DNA of 64,000 nt from Chitinophaga sp. GbtcB8 (GCF_019091455.1 NZ_JAGXJN010000002.1:186001-250000); one strand, 5' to 3'; positions 1-9,128 are shown, counted from the first letter of the stretch. Notes: generated by a model not told the origin, from the sequence alone. Numbers and translations are program-made.

Positions 1-122
1 GCAAGTATTGCAAAGGAAAGTGATTCAGGGATCATTGTCATGGCCACTGTAAACCCTGCTAATACTTCTGTTTTGTAATTTACTTTTTGTCTGAAGTCAA
101 AAAAATTAAGGTACGCCTTCAT
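1..122 (-). CDS. SulP-family anion transporter, N-terminal end only
   Basis: Reading leftwards from an ATG at 122, the 40 visible codons carry the hallmark start of SulP (SLC26-type) inorganic anion transporters. A short cytoplasmic stretch is followed by the first membrane helix AGFTVAMTMIPESLSFAIL, in which the P-E-S-L-S-F-A core corresponds to the conserved SulP signature. Members carry sulfate, bicarbonate or other anions across the inner membrane and normally have about 500 or more residues, so most of the gene lies beyond the left edge. The substrate cannot be told from this fragment. The 218 bases between its start and the next gene hold its promoter; I see only a weak hairpin there (CCTGT/ACAGG around 172-194). 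Confidence 0.8.
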   Translation of the reverse strand, partial: MKAYLNFFDFRQKVNYKTEVLAGFTVAMTMIPESLSFAIL

Positions 123-340
123 GTATGAAAGTTTATTAAAAGAAAGTGCCGGAAAAAATAAAATGAATGACCATCCTGTTAAACATAAAACAGGATATTA
201 TAACAGCCGGGAGCTGTTTATCATGGTGGAGTAACCAAAGAAGATGTACGGTTGCCAGTCATATCGGGGGCGAAGATAGATAAAAATCAGACTTTATGCA
301 ACGTTGTATATGTTTAAAAAAATGTGGTTAACATGTTATG

Positions 341-757
341 CTATTCTGACCCTAATGGCGGCCTTGCGGTTTTCTTTTCAACCATCCAGTGATGCCCGAA
401 GGGGTCTTTTACGGTGCCCTGCCGGTAACCATATTCATAATCCTTTACCGGGCTTAATACGGTACCGCCGGCTGCCGTAACTTTTGCCGCTACTGTATCC
501 GGGTCTGGAACCAGCAATCCCATAACAACAGTAGTGCCACCCACTGTATCCGGGCTAAAATTATTGTCATTGCTTACTTCTTCATGCATGCGGAATATTG
601 CAGCGCCAATGATCATTTCTGCAACATGCACACTGCCATCGGGATTACTCACCCGCCATTGTTCTATGGCGTCAAATGTATTTTTATAGAAATCAATAGC
701 AGCTGCCAGGTTTTTGAGGTACAACATGGGCGCTAAAGCAGTCGTTTGATCTTCCAT
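341..757 (-). CDS. VOC (glyoxalase/bleomycin resistance-like) protein
   Basis: A 138-residue protein with the single beta-alpha-beta-beta-beta repeat pair of the vicinal oxygen chelate superfamily, closest in layout to the PhnB/YdeI-type group. It opens with a 'PMLYLKNLAAAIDFYKNTF' strand-helix, has 'GGTTVVMGLLVPDPDTVAAKV' at the domain midpoint and ends with the typical 'VKDPFGHHWMVE' strand. The glutamates and histidines of metal-binding VOC enzymes are partly present (HVAEM, GHHW), so a metal enzyme or a drug-binding protein are both possible. Nothing in the neighbourhood points to a substrate. Confidence 0.85.
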   Translation of the reverse strand: MEDQTTALAPMLYLKNLAAAIDFYKNTFDAIEQWRVSNPDGSVHVAEMIIGAAIFRMHEEVSNDNNFSPDTVGGTTVVMGLLVPDPDTVAAKVTAAGGTVLSPVKDYEYGYRQGTVKDPFGHHWMVEKKTARPPLGSE

Positions 758-787
758 AACGCAGTTTATTTTGATTTAAATATAGCG

Positions 788-2332
788 CTATTTAACTTGT
801 ATCGCTTCCTTACTTTTGGAAGGCAGCTGCATTTCGCGGAATGATGAGCGCTTTACCTTGTTTAGCAAGATCACCGGAAGAGCGGCTGCTTTTGAAATTT
901 TCACACCGTCCAGCTCCAATCCATCCATATCGTCAAATACGCAGGCGGCACGGTACTCATCGCCGGTAGCGATCAGCTTTACATTCTTCATTTTAACATT
1001 ATTGGCATGTCTTACATAAAAGCCCCATGCAGGCAGCTCTCCGAACATAGAGAACTCAGGATAATCCCCTGCCTTCTCCGGTATATTTTCCAGGGAGTCA
1101 ATATTGGAAAAAGCAACGTATTCTTTAGCATTGCCATTATACGTTATTTCAATATTCTCCAGCGTGATGTCTGACACAGGGTACCCCGGGATACCGGTGA
1201 TGGATGCCGGGAAAATGTTATGCTCAAACAGCTCACGGGGACCTTCCATCTGGTAACCGGCATCCGGTTTACCTGCAGGTACCTGTACTTTAACATTGCC
1301 AATATAAACGCTCTTGATCCGGCCGGGGGGTACATTCTTCCGGCGTTTGCCCAAGCGGATAAAGATAGCGTTGCCGGTATTTTTTGCAGTAACGCCCCGG
1401 ATGTCTATGTCCTCTAATATGCCGCCATCCACCGTTTCAAGGGCAATAGCGGACCTGAAAGTATTGTACACGTAAATATCCCGTACGGTAATATTCTTAA
1501 AACCTCCGAATGAAGCGGTACCCATTTTGAACGCGCTTGCGCTGGAACGCACCCTGCAATTGGCGATGTAGATGTTTTCGCAAAGCCCTTTGGGATCATG
1601 TGATTTCAGGCAAATGCCGTCGTCCGCCACGTTGAAGTTACTGTTGGTGAGCTTTACGTTTTTGCAGTCAACCAGGTCTATGCCATCATTATTCAGAAAA
1701 GTATTGCTTTGTACATTGATGCTGTCAATGACCATATTTGTACAGCTCTGGTAATTCTGGATCCAGCACAGGCCGTTTTTTATGGTTACTTTTTTTATGC
1801 TGATATCTTTACAGTTCCTGAACAGGATCAGCTGAGGCCTGTTGTTCTCTTCCGGCCTCATTTGCCCCCATTCATTATATTGCTGCCATTCCTGGTCTTT
1901 AAGGCTGCCATTCCGCAACATCACGTAAATATCTTTTATCAGCAGTCCGGCCTGTCCGTCAATGGTGCCCGGACCTGTAATCCCGATGTTTTGCTGTCCG
2001 TCGGCAACGATCAGGGCGGAGGCTTTTTCCGGGCCATAGTCAATCCGTTTTGTAGTGGCCAGCAGTACGGCATTGGCAGCAAGGTGCAGCTCAACGCCGG
2101 TTTTAATTTCAATAACTCCTGTAACAAACTTACCGGCAGGTACCAATACCCGCCCGCCGCCATTTGCGCTGGCTTTATCTATTGCGCTTTGTATAGCAGC
2201 GGTGTTGTTGGTTTTGCCATCGGCTTTGGCGCCATAGGCTGTTATATTGTAGGTCTTTTGCTGTGCTGCAAGCTGAAATGTGCTAAAGGAAAGGATCAGG
2301 GATATAAGTGCCCTATTTTTAAAAATCTTCAT
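788..2332 (-). CDS. Exported GH28-like right-handed beta-helix glycosidase
   Basis: A 514-residue exported protein. An upstream in-frame start at 2545 would overlap the divergent gene at 2403, so I take the ATG at 2332, which gives a clean signal peptide ending in QLAAQ. The mature part begins with the 'YNITAYGAKADGKTNNTAAIQSA' pectate-lyase-superfamily entry and continues as a parallel beta-helix of the glycoside hydrolase 28 type (polygalacturonase/rhamnogalacturonase relatives). Of the GH28 catalytic signatures, NNDGID (about residue 214) and ADDG (about 236) are present. The expected GHG motif is replaced by a stretch reading SAFKMGTASFGG (about 266-277), so the histidine is missing. It probably acts on a pectin-like or other polyuronide substrate in the periplasm, but it may be a divergent subfamily. 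Confidence 0.8.
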   Translation of the reverse strand: MKIFKNRALISLILSFSTFQLAAQQKTYNITAYGAKADGKTNNTAAIQSAIDKASANGGGRVLVPAGKFVTGVIEIKTGVELHLAANAVLLATTKRIDYGPEKASALIVADGQQNIGITGPGTIDGQAGLLIKDIYVMLRNGSLKDQEWQQYNEWGQMRPEENNRPQLILFRNCKDISIKKVTIKNGLCWIQNYQSCTNMVIDSINVQSNTFLNNDGIDLVDCKNVKLTNSNFNVADDGICLKSHDPKGLCENIYIANCRVRSSASAFKMGTASFGGFKNITVRDIYVYNTFRSAIALETVDGGILEDIDIRGVTAKNTGNAIFIRLGKRRKNVPPGRIKSVYIGNVKVQVPAGKPDAGYQMEGPRELFEHNIFPASITGIPGYPVSDITLENIEITYNGNAKEYVAFSNIDSLENIPEKAGDYPEFSMFGELPAWGFYVRHANNVKMKNVKLIATGDEYRAACVFDDMDGLELDGVKISKAAALPVILLNKVKRSSFREMQLPSKSKEAIQVK

Positions 2333-2402
2333 ATAATGTTGCTCTGGAAAGACAAGATACATAAATTCGTAATCAGGTATTCCCATGAATTTCCCCCACC
2401 AT

Positions 2403-3380
2403 ATGAAAAAATTCCTGTTCAGTCTTATGATCCTGCTGGCAGTGCTGGACCTGGCCGCGCAATCCGTCCCGGAGATCATCACTACCCGCACTGAGAAAGA
2501 TGTGATACCCGAAGGCATCACGATAAACCCGGTTAACGGAACCATCTATGTAAGCAGCATTGCTTTGCAAAAAATTATTGCAATTAATAAGGACGGATCG
2601 CACAAGGATCTCATCAAAAGCGGCCAGGATGGATTGCTGGAAGGGCTTGGAATGAAGACAGATCCTAAAGCACAATGGTTATGGGTGGTGTCCAATAAAA
2701 AACAGGGCTCCTGGTACCTGTCCTGCGTGCATGCTTTTGATATAAAAACAGGAGTGGTAAAACAAAAGTATATCCTTAAAGATACAACACGCCATTTGTT
2801 CAATGACCTGATCCTTCACCCGGACGGCAAGCTATACATAACCGATACCTATGATTCCTCCCTTTATGAAGTGGATCCGGTAAGGGAGAAATTGAGCCTG
2901 TTTGTAAAGGATTCCCTTATAGCCTGGCCCAATGGGATCACTTATAATGCAAATGGCAAAGTGTACATCGCTACCTATAGTCATGGCTTAATGCAGCTGG
3001 ATCTGCTGTCAAAAAAACTTACACCCTTAAAAGGATATACAGATTCCACAAAAGCATACAACCTGGATGGCCTGGTATTTTGGAACAATAGCATCATTGG
3101 CGTGTACAACGGCGCTAAAACCAATAAAGACAATGCTGTTGTGCAATATTCGCTGAATAACAGCGGGGATGAAATTACAGGCGAAAAGATCATTGATAAA
3201 GGAAATGAGCTGTTTCATGATCCCACTACTGCAGCGATCCTGGAAAATAAATTGTACGTACTGGCAAACAGTTACCTGGGAGAATATAATGCAAATAAAG
3301 AATCCGCTGTAGGGATCTCCGGTCAGCTTGGGCCTGTAACGGTGCTTGTTTACGAGCTAAGCAGGAATGTGAAAAAATAA
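2403..3380 (+). CDS. Exported SMP-30/gluconolactonase-like beta-propeller protein
   Basis: A 325-residue protein starting at the ATG at 2403, which gives a signal peptide (MKKFLFSLMILLAVLDLAAQ); an ATG six codons earlier is also possible. Repeated blades such as 'PEGITINPVNGTIYVSS', 'FNDLILHPDGKLYITDTY', 'WPNGITYNANGKVYIATY' and 'NLDGLVFWNNSIIGVYN' show the six-bladed propeller of the SMP-30/gluconolactonase/LRE superfamily. Members hydrolyse lactones or simply bind ligands; the N..D placement in the blades fits the metal site, but I cannot assign a substrate. It is divergent from the GH28-like gene with 70 bases between the starts, so the two may share regulation. Confidence 0.75.
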   Translation: MKKFLFSLMILLAVLDLAAQSVPEIITTRTEKDVIPEGITINPVNGTIYVSSIALQKIIAINKDGSHKDLIKSGQDGLLEGLGMKTDPKAQWLWVVSNKKQGSWYLSCVHAFDIKTGVVKQKYILKDTTRHLFNDLILHPDGKLYITDTYDSSLYEVDPVREKLSLFVKDSLIAWPNGITYNANGKVYIATYSHGLMQLDLLSKKLTPLKGYTDSTKAYNLDGLVFWNNSIIGVYNGAKTNKDNAVVQYSLNNSGDEITGEKIIDKGNELFHDPTTAAILENKLYVLANSYLGEYNANKESAVGISGQLGPVTVLVYELSRNVKK

Positions 3381-3405
3381 GTATCTTTAGGATAACCCCA
3401 AATAA

Positions 3406-4713
3406 ATGAAAACATTCACCGATCAAAACGGCCTGATTGTCGTTGCTGATATTGATGCAAATAAGCTCAGCATCCTTTGCAATGAATTGCAGCTGCTCCA
3501 CACCTCCATTATTACTAAAGCAGATCATCCCTTCAGGAAAATTAAAAGCGTTTACTTTGCCCGGTTTGTTATTTTCCCGGACCCACTGGCCGCCCAGCCT
3601 CCGGGACAGCTTTTCAGGCTGGTGTATTCCGGCACCTATGACGGGCAGCTGGATACCTGCTTACAGGCAATGACAGCCGGGGAAACCATATCGCCCTTTC
3701 AAAAAATTTTCTCCTGTTGTAAGGATTACGATCCTGCTATTCCTCCTGCTACCGCTATCACCACTTTTATAAAAGGGCATCTACAGCGGGTAGATGCATA
3801 CTATTCCGGATACCGGGGATTGTCTACTGATATTATCGGTAAAGAGGCAGAGATCTATACTCACATACAACAGTTTCTGAGGGAAAGAACATTCGCCCCT
3901 GCAGATGATCCCAAATTTATAAAACAGGAAATAGTGCAGTACATCCATCAACAGGTACCTGACTACAACCCTATTAAGGCGGTACCGCTGCCTTATATAA
4001 AGCCTGTGTACGCTGGTTTACTGATTGGGCTTTTGTTAACAGGGGTGCTGGTACTTGCAGGTTTCATACATCTTTATCTTCTGGGTATATTAGTAGCGCT
4101 GATTGCCGGTATAGTATTTTATTTAAGGCGCCTTGAACAAACCGCACCCGAATTGCCGGACACGGAGCAGGAGGTAGCAGCGGTGCCTTCTCTTACAAAA
4201 GATGAAGATTTTTATGCGCAGAATCAATTATCGCATCTTGTTGCGATAAGCCCGGGCAGGTTCAGGCTGGGCGTATTAAGAACCGTGCTTTGGTTAATTA
4301 ACCTGTTAGCAAAATACAGCTTTAATAAAGGTGCATTAGGCGGCATTTCTACTATTCATTTCGCAGGCTGGTCCGTCCTGGAGAAGGAGCGGGCCTTGTT
4401 GTTCTTCAGCAATTTCGATGGCAGCTGGGAAAATTACCTGAGTGATTTTGTTGACCGGGCTGCGGTTGGCCTTACCGGCGTATGGAGCAATACCATCAAT
4501 TTTCCCCGTACCAGCTGGCTGGTTTTTAAGGGCGCGGCTGATGAAGAACGTTTTAAGAACTGGACCAGGAAATACCAGATCCACACGCAGGTATGGTACA
4601 GCGCTTTTGAAGAGCTAACGGTCAAGAATATATTGAGAAATCATCGCATTACACTTGGATTGAACCAGGAAATGAATGACATGCAAACAAAAAAATGGTT
4701 AAACCTTTTATAG
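3406..4713 (+). CDS. Membrane partner of Dyp peroxidase, duplicated domain
   Basis: A 435-residue protein of no named family that I recognise. Its layout is visible: an N-terminal soluble domain with 'SVYFARFVIFPD' (48-59) followed by 'LVYSGTYDGQLDTCL' (72-86); a hydrophobic hairpin of two membrane segments at about 202-241; and a C-terminal domain with 'STIHFAGWSVLE' (315-326) followed by 'LLFFSNFDGSWENYL' (331-345). The two halves carry the same strand-plus-(Y/F)DG(Q/S)-helix pattern, so I infer an internal duplication of a ferredoxin-like fold, the same fold class as Dyp peroxidases. It lies directly upstream of the Dyp peroxidase gene (2 bp gap or 19 bp overlap), so the two are almost certainly co-translated and may form a membrane-anchored oxidation complex. 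Confidence 0.7.
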   Translation: MKTFTDQNGLIVVADIDANKLSILCNELQLLHTSIITKADHPFRKIKSVYFARFVIFPDPLAAQPPGQLFRLVYSGTYDGQLDTCLQAMTAGETISPFQKIFSCCKDYDPAIPPATAITTFIKGHLQRVDAYYSGYRGLSTDIIGKEAEIYTHIQQFLRERTFAPADDPKFIKQEIVQYIHQQVPDYNPIKAVPLPYIKPVYAGLLIGLLLTGVLVLAGFIHLYLLGILVALIAGIVFYLRRLEQTAPELPDTEQEVAAVPSLTKDEDFYAQNQLSHLVAISPGRFRLGVLRTVLWLINLLAKYSFNKGALGGISTIHFAGWSVLEKERALLFFSNFDGSWENYLSDFVDRAAVGLTGVWSNTINFPRTSWLVFKGAADEERFKNWTRKYQIHTQVWYSAFEELTVKNILRNHRITLGLNQEMNDMQTKKWLNLL

Positions 4714-4715
4714 TT

Positions 4716-6125
4716 ATGCAATTCCCAAAAATAGAATTTGGCGATATACAGGGCCTGCTTATCAGGTCGTATAGCTTCCTGCCGGAAGCCTGTTATGTAA
4801 TGCTGCAGTTTACCGAGCAGGCGCAGGTCCGCGCATTCCTGGCAGATATATTGCCGGGTATTACATCTGCCAGCCATAAACGGCCGGATCTCGCTTTTCA
4901 TATTGCATTCACCAATACAGGGATCTCCCGGCTGATACCGCAGGAACAGCTGATCACCGGCTTTGCCCCGGAATTTACAGAGGGATTAAACACGAAGACC
5001 CGGAGCCGCATCCTGGGAGATTTTGATACCAATGCAGCGGAGAAATGGTATTGGGGAGGCAATCATAATCCGCAGGTAGATGCTGTGCTAATGATCTTTG
5101 CAAAGGACAGCGCCGCGTTGGAAAACAAGTACCAGGATACGGCAGAGATATTAAAGCGTTATAACATCACCGAAGTGACCCGTTTAAATACAATGAATAT
5201 TGGCAGCAAAGAACATTTTGGCTTTGAAGATGGGATCATGAACCCATTAATTGCCGGTGTTGGCGGCAGTAATGCACGCTATAAAGCAGAGGAGGAGCAG
5301 AATGTAGTTATGCCCGGTGAATTTATATTGGGATATCCGAACGAATATGCAAAATTTCCTTTAAGCCCCAGGATTAAGACCGGGAAGGAAGATATTTTTG
5401 ATATAGGCAAAAACGGCAGCTATATGGTGTTCCGGCAGCTGGAGCAGGATGTAAAGGTGTTCTGGGAGTTCATCTATGGCTTATCTGAAAATGATCCGCA
5501 TTTGCAGGGCATGACCCCGGAATTAATAGCTGCTAAAATAATGGGCAGGCAGCTGAATGGTGAGCCATTGACACCAGCCGCCACAGGGGACCTCAAGAAT
5601 TTCTTTTTTGCGGAAAAGGATAAGGATGGCTACCATTGCCCTATTGGCGCACATATCCGGAAGTCAAATCCCCGGGATGGGATAGATGATGATCCCGGAT
5701 TATCTGTGAAGATGGTGAAGAAACATAAAATACTGAGAAGGGGCCGGGCATTTGGCGCGCCTTTATCACCGGATTTTGATCCCGCAGCCATGCGTGCATC
5801 AGGGAATAATGATAAAAGAGGATTGTATTTTATTTGCTTTAATGCACAGATCAACCGGCAGTTTGAGTTTATTCAGAATGCCTGGTGTAATAATAATAAG
5901 TTTGATGGTTTGAATGATGATATAGATCCTATTGTTGGATTTCCTTTCAGAGAGGGTGTTTTCAGGAACAGCGCATTTACCATACAGGGCTGCCCGGTAA
6001 GAAAGAAAATAAATAATATACCCCAGTTTGTGTTTGTGCGTGGCGGCGCTTATTTTTTTATGCCGGGTATGCAGGCATTGAAATACCTGGCAAACGGCCC
6101 TAGCTCATTGAATGCCGTTTTGTAA
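4716..6125 (+). CDS. Dyp-type heme peroxidase
   Basis: A dye-decolourising-type peroxidase, which oxidises phenolic or dye-like substrates with hydrogen peroxide using heme. The conserved GFEDGI (the GXXDG motif with the catalytic aspartate, about residue 169-174 here) and the C-P-I-G-A-H-I-R..N-P-R-D-G block carrying the proximal heme histidine (about 313) and the conserved arginine (about 320) are all present. It has 469 residues from the ATG at 4716; an alternative ATG at 4695 overlaps the upstream gene by 19 bases. I see no signal peptide or Tat motif. The gene is coupled to the membrane protein before it, and its 3' end overlaps the convergent DinB-like gene by 21 bases. Confidence 0.9.
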   Translation: MQFPKIEFGDIQGLLIRSYSFLPEACYVMLQFTEQAQVRAFLADILPGITSASHKRPDLAFHIAFTNTGISRLIPQEQLITGFAPEFTEGLNTKTRSRILGDFDTNAAEKWYWGGNHNPQVDAVLMIFAKDSAALENKYQDTAEILKRYNITEVTRLNTMNIGSKEHFGFEDGIMNPLIAGVGGSNARYKAEEEQNVVMPGEFILGYPNEYAKFPLSPRIKTGKEDIFDIGKNGSYMVFRQLEQDVKVFWEFIYGLSENDPHLQGMTPELIAAKIMGRQLNGEPLTPAATGDLKNFFFAEKDKDGYHCPIGAHIRKSNPRDGIDDDPGLSVKMVKKHKILRRGRAFGAPLSPDFDPAAMRASGNNDKRGLYFICFNAQINRQFEFIQNAWCNNNKFDGLNDDIDPIVGFPFREGVFRNSAFTIQGCPVRKKINNIPQFVFVRGGAYFFMPGMQALKYLANGPSSLNAVL

Positions 6126-6620
6126 AAAAGTGATCTGCGCCAGGTGATGATCGTCATGTTCCGCTACAAAGTAGGCCAGGTCAATGATCCTCATGGGCGT
6201 ACCCAGCCTGGGATGTTTGGCTGATCTATCCAGGTCTGTATCCTGTAACCCTCTTAAGAGCTGTACTAAATATTGCCGGTGCTTGCTGAAGTCTGTGATC
6301 AATGCCATAAGGTCCCTTTCATCATGATCTGCTTCCTGTGTTTTGCTATTCGTAAGGTCTGCCTTTTTAAGATCCGGCTCGCCGGCAATAATTTCTTTTG
6401 CCCTATCCAGCCAAAGCGGTTCAAGGTCAATCAGGTGGCCAATTTCCCGTTTTATGCTCCATTTATGGTCCTTTGAAACAGAGAGAATTGTTGGGTTGAT
6501 CTGTTTCATTTTTTCAGCCAGCCTGGCAGGAGTGCCTTCCAGTCTTTCAATAATGCAGGGAAGGATGCCATTGTCTTCAATAGGGGAAAATTTGCGGTCA
6601 AACCAGTTGGTACGTTTCAT
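6105..6620 (-). CDS. DinB-like four-helix-bundle protein
   Basis: A 171-residue protein starting at the ATG at 6620 (MKRTNWFDRKF); an upstream in-frame ATG at 6653 adds 11 poorly conserved residues. The pattern 'KWSIKREIGHLIDLEPLWLDR' in the middle and 'HDDHHLAQITFLQ' at the end supply the three widely spaced histidines that bind a metal in DinB/YfiT-type proteins (H in GHLIDLE and the H..HH pair in AEHDDHHLA). Members include thiol-dependent transferases and damage-inducible proteins of unknown activity; the function here is unknown. Its 3' end overlaps that of the Dyp peroxidase gene on the other strand. Confidence 0.8.
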   Translation of the reverse strand: MKRTNWFDRKFSPIEDNGILPCIIERLEGTPARLAEKMKQINPTILSVSKDHKWSIKREIGHLIDLEPLWLDRAKEIIAGEPDLKKADLTNSKTQEADHDERDLMALITDFSKHRQYLVQLLRGLQDTDLDRSAKHPRLGTPMRIIDLAYFVAEHDDHHLAQITFLQNGIQ

Positions 6621-6743
6621 AATTGGGTAGTTAAAGCGGATCAATGATAACAAAAAAACTTCAGGAACAACTTAACAAGTGAGCGATTTGCATTGCTGCC
6701 TGATCTTTTATATCTTCTGCGCCGTATCCTGAAGTAATTAGCT

Positions 6744-8615
6744 ATGCTTAGATCTCTATTGAATAACCAATTAGTACATTGCAAAATTATTTTTACAGTC
6801 ATCGTATGGGTTTCTTGCGGGTTATCGCCGGCTTTTGCGCAAAACAAGCCCAATGTGGTGATCTTCATTGCTGATGATCTGAATCAGCAGGATGTGGGAT
6901 GTTATGGTAATACCGATGTAAAAACACCCAACATGGATCTGCTGGCTGCTGAGGGGATGCGGTTTAACCGTGCATATGCGGCATCGCCCATTTGTACACC
7001 TTCCAGGAGCACTATGTTTACCGGGCTCTATCCGTTCCGCAATGGTTCACAAATGAATCATTTTACAGTAAGGCCCAATACAGCAAACTTGCCACAGTTC
7101 CTGCAGCAGTTGGGTTATCGCGTGGTGATCTCTGGTAAAACAGATATATTCCCTTTACATAATTTTCCATTTGAAAGGATCGGGGAAGAGTTCGGGCGAT
7201 ACCTTCCAATTGAAAACCGGCTGGACCGTAAGAAAGAAACCGTTCAAATGATCGGGGACCATTTTAAGAGCCGCCCTGAACAGCCCATCTGCCTGATTGT
7301 TGCACCCTGGGTACCTCATGTGCCATGGTTCCCGAACCGGGATTTTGATCCCGGAAAATTAAAGATACCCCATTATCTTGCTGATACCAAAGCTACCCGT
7401 AAAGCGCTGGCAGCTTATTATCAAAGCATTGGAGAGGCAGATAAAATGCTGGGAGAGGTGCTGCAGGCCATTGACAAAGCCGGTCAGAAGAACAGCACTG
7501 CTGTAATGTTTATATCAGACCAGGGCGCGCAGTTCCCTTCAGCGAAATGGTCTGTGTATGATCAGGGTTTAAGAGTGCCGCTGATTGTGAGATGGCCGGG
7601 AAAAGTTACGTCCGGCTCCGTTTCAGATGCGCTGGTATCACTGGTTGATCTGACACCTACCCTGATCGATCTTGGAGGCGGAGCAACGCATAATGAACTG
7701 GATGGTGCATCCTTTAAAAATGTGTTGTTAAATAAAAAGAAAAACCACCATCAATACATTTTTGCTGAAACATCTATGGAGCCGCATTTCTGGTATAATT
7801 ATACGCCTTCGCGGGCTATCATTACGGATGACGGCTTCCATTATATCAAAAACTATCATCCCGGAGCGCGTTTTATTACGCACATAGATAAGGTAGAACA
7901 GAACGAATTTTATTTTGACAGCTGGACTGCAGCTGCCCAAACGGATGCTAAAACTAAGTTCCTGCTGGACCGCTACAGCTATCATCCCCCGGAAGAGCTT
8001 TTTAACCTGGATACGGACCGTGATGAGTTTAAAAACCTGGTGACCAATCCTGCTTATCATAGTAAGCTGAATGAGCTGGAACAGCTGCTTGATAAAGAGC
8101 TGAAGCGGCAGGGTGAAACGAATGACATGATCCTGGAAGGGCCCTTGCCTGCATTTTCAGACCAGAGCTATACCATCCGGCAGGGTAGTGGCGCTGCAGA
8201 TCTTTCCTTTAATAAAAAGCGGTGGAATCCGGACACGCTTATCATCACGGCTTATTTAGATGGGATAAATCAAGGTGGTGTTGTGTGCGACTATTTTTCC
8301 AATTTCAAATTATACGCTTACCAGAATAAAATAGGCCTGGTACTGGCTGATGGCACTGAAATAACAAGCAAACAGATTCCGGTGAACCAGGGGCAGCTGG
8401 TTTTTAGCTTGTCTGCAAAAGGCGCCCTGGAGGTCAGTTTTGGTCAGCAAACCATTTTAAAGCAGGAGTTGAAGGGTGATCTGATAAAAATTAAAAGCGG
8501 GTATGTAACGGCTGGTAATATCCAGGGAGAGGAGCTTAAAGGCAAGCTTCAGACATACCTGGGAAAGATCACTGACTTACGGTTTACGATGAATGAATTA
8601 TCAAGAACGCCATGA
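6744..8615 (+). CDS. Exported type I sulfatase (arylsulfatase / N-sulfoglucosamine sulfohydrolase-like)
   Basis: A 623-residue S1-family sulfatase with a signal peptide ending near SPAFAQ. The formylglycine signature C-T-P-S-R lies at residues 84-88, with the maturation cysteine at 84, and the metal-binding D-D pair lies at 44-45 in FIADDLN. The catalytic region reads 'CTPSRSTMFTGLYPFRNG'. The central 'MFISDQGAQFPSAKWSVYDQGLRVPLIVRWPG' block resembles heparan N-sulfatases and other Bacteroidota glycan sulfatases. The C-terminal 120 or so residues form an extra beta-rich part. It needs an anaerobic sulfatase-maturating enzyme encoded elsewhere. It probably removes sulfate from a sulfated glycan in the periplasm. 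Confidence 0.92.
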   Translation: MLRSLLNNQLVHCKIIFTVIVWVSCGLSPAFAQNKPNVVIFIADDLNQQDVGCYGNTDVKTPNMDLLAAEGMRFNRAYAASPICTPSRSTMFTGLYPFRNGSQMNHFTVRPNTANLPQFLQQLGYRVVISGKTDIFPLHNFPFERIGEEFGRYLPIENRLDRKKETVQMIGDHFKSRPEQPICLIVAPWVPHVPWFPNRDFDPGKLKIPHYLADTKATRKALAAYYQSIGEADKMLGEVLQAIDKAGQKNSTAVMFISDQGAQFPSAKWSVYDQGLRVPLIVRWPGKVTSGSVSDALVSLVDLTPTLIDLGGGATHNELDGASFKNVLLNKKKNHHQYIFAETSMEPHFWYNYTPSRAIITDDGFHYIKNYHPGARFITHIDKVEQNEFYFDSWTAAAQTDAKTKFLLDRYSYHPPEELFNLDTDRDEFKNLVTNPAYHSKLNELEQLLDKELKRQGETNDMILEGPLPAFSDQSYTIRQGSGAADLSFNKKRWNPDTLIITAYLDGINQGGVVCDYFSNFKLYAYQNKIGLVLADGTEITSKQIPVNQGQLVFSLSAKGALEVSFGQQTILKQELKGDLIKIKSGYVTAGNIQGEELKGKLQTYLGKITDLRFTMNELSRTP

Positions 8616-8648
8616 GTGAAGCATCTTTCCCTATTTAGGTGAGCGCTT

Positions 8649-9128
8649 TCATTTTTCAAATTTGATCGCACTTACTAAAATGATCAGAAAAAAGAGCAGC
8701 AGCTGAGTAATATAGAACCTATCCAGGCTTGCCCTTATGTGTACGGTACGTTGAACAAAGTCCGGGAAACCCTCATAGGCCATACTTCTTAACCTGGTGC
8801 CCTGTTTATTGCCCACCAGTATTCCGTTTAAGACTAATAAAAGCGCCAGGGCTATTTTTATTTTGAACCATAACTGGTCCCACCAAATACCCTTCATCAT
8901 CAGGAACATGCCAGCTCCTGTGAGGATTAATATTGCCGCACCAGCCCTGACAAAACTCCCATAACCGGACATTAATGGAAGCAGGCTCAAAGCTTTGTTG
9001 TCGCTATGATCTATTAACCGGCAGAACGTTTTGAAGGTGAAAAAGTCTATTATACTTGTACCTGCCATAATTGTCAGTCCGGTTAAATGGAATGCCAGCA
9101 GTATCCGTAGTAGGAGGTGTGTTTTCAT
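8649..9128 (-). CDS. Four-helix integral membrane protein, DUF2269/CopD-like layout
   Basis: A 159-residue protein with four hydrophobic segments (about 5-28, 58-78, 86-106 and 138-156). The first helix has the 'LLRILLAFHLTGLTIMAGTSIIDF' pattern and helix three 'QLWFKIKIALALLLVLNGILVGNK', a layout like the small CopD/DUF2269-type membrane proteins. The conserved histidine in helix one and the charged residues in helix three could serve heme or metal binding, but this is inference. Its start overlaps the stop of the gene upstream by 4 bases, so the pair forms an operon reading away from the HxlR regulator. Confidence 0.6.
   Translation of the reverse strand: MKTHLLLRILLAFHLTGLTIMAGTSIIDFFTFKTFCRLIDHSDNKALSLLPLMSGYGSFVRAGAAILILTGAGMFLMMKGIWWDQLWFKIKIALALLLVLNGILVGNKQGTRLRSMAYEGFPDFVQRTVHIRASLDRFYITQLLLFFLIILVSAIKFEK

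Noticed and set aside
1709..2494. Long open frame antisense to the GH28-like gene
   Set aside because: Antisense to a clear beta-helix gene; composition is cysteine-, isoleucine- and phenylalanine-rich without any recognisable domain.
2333..2545. Upstream extension of the GH28-like gene
   Set aside because: It would overlap the divergent SMP-30-like gene and adds 71 residues with no signal peptide; the ATG at 2332 gives a proper signal peptide.
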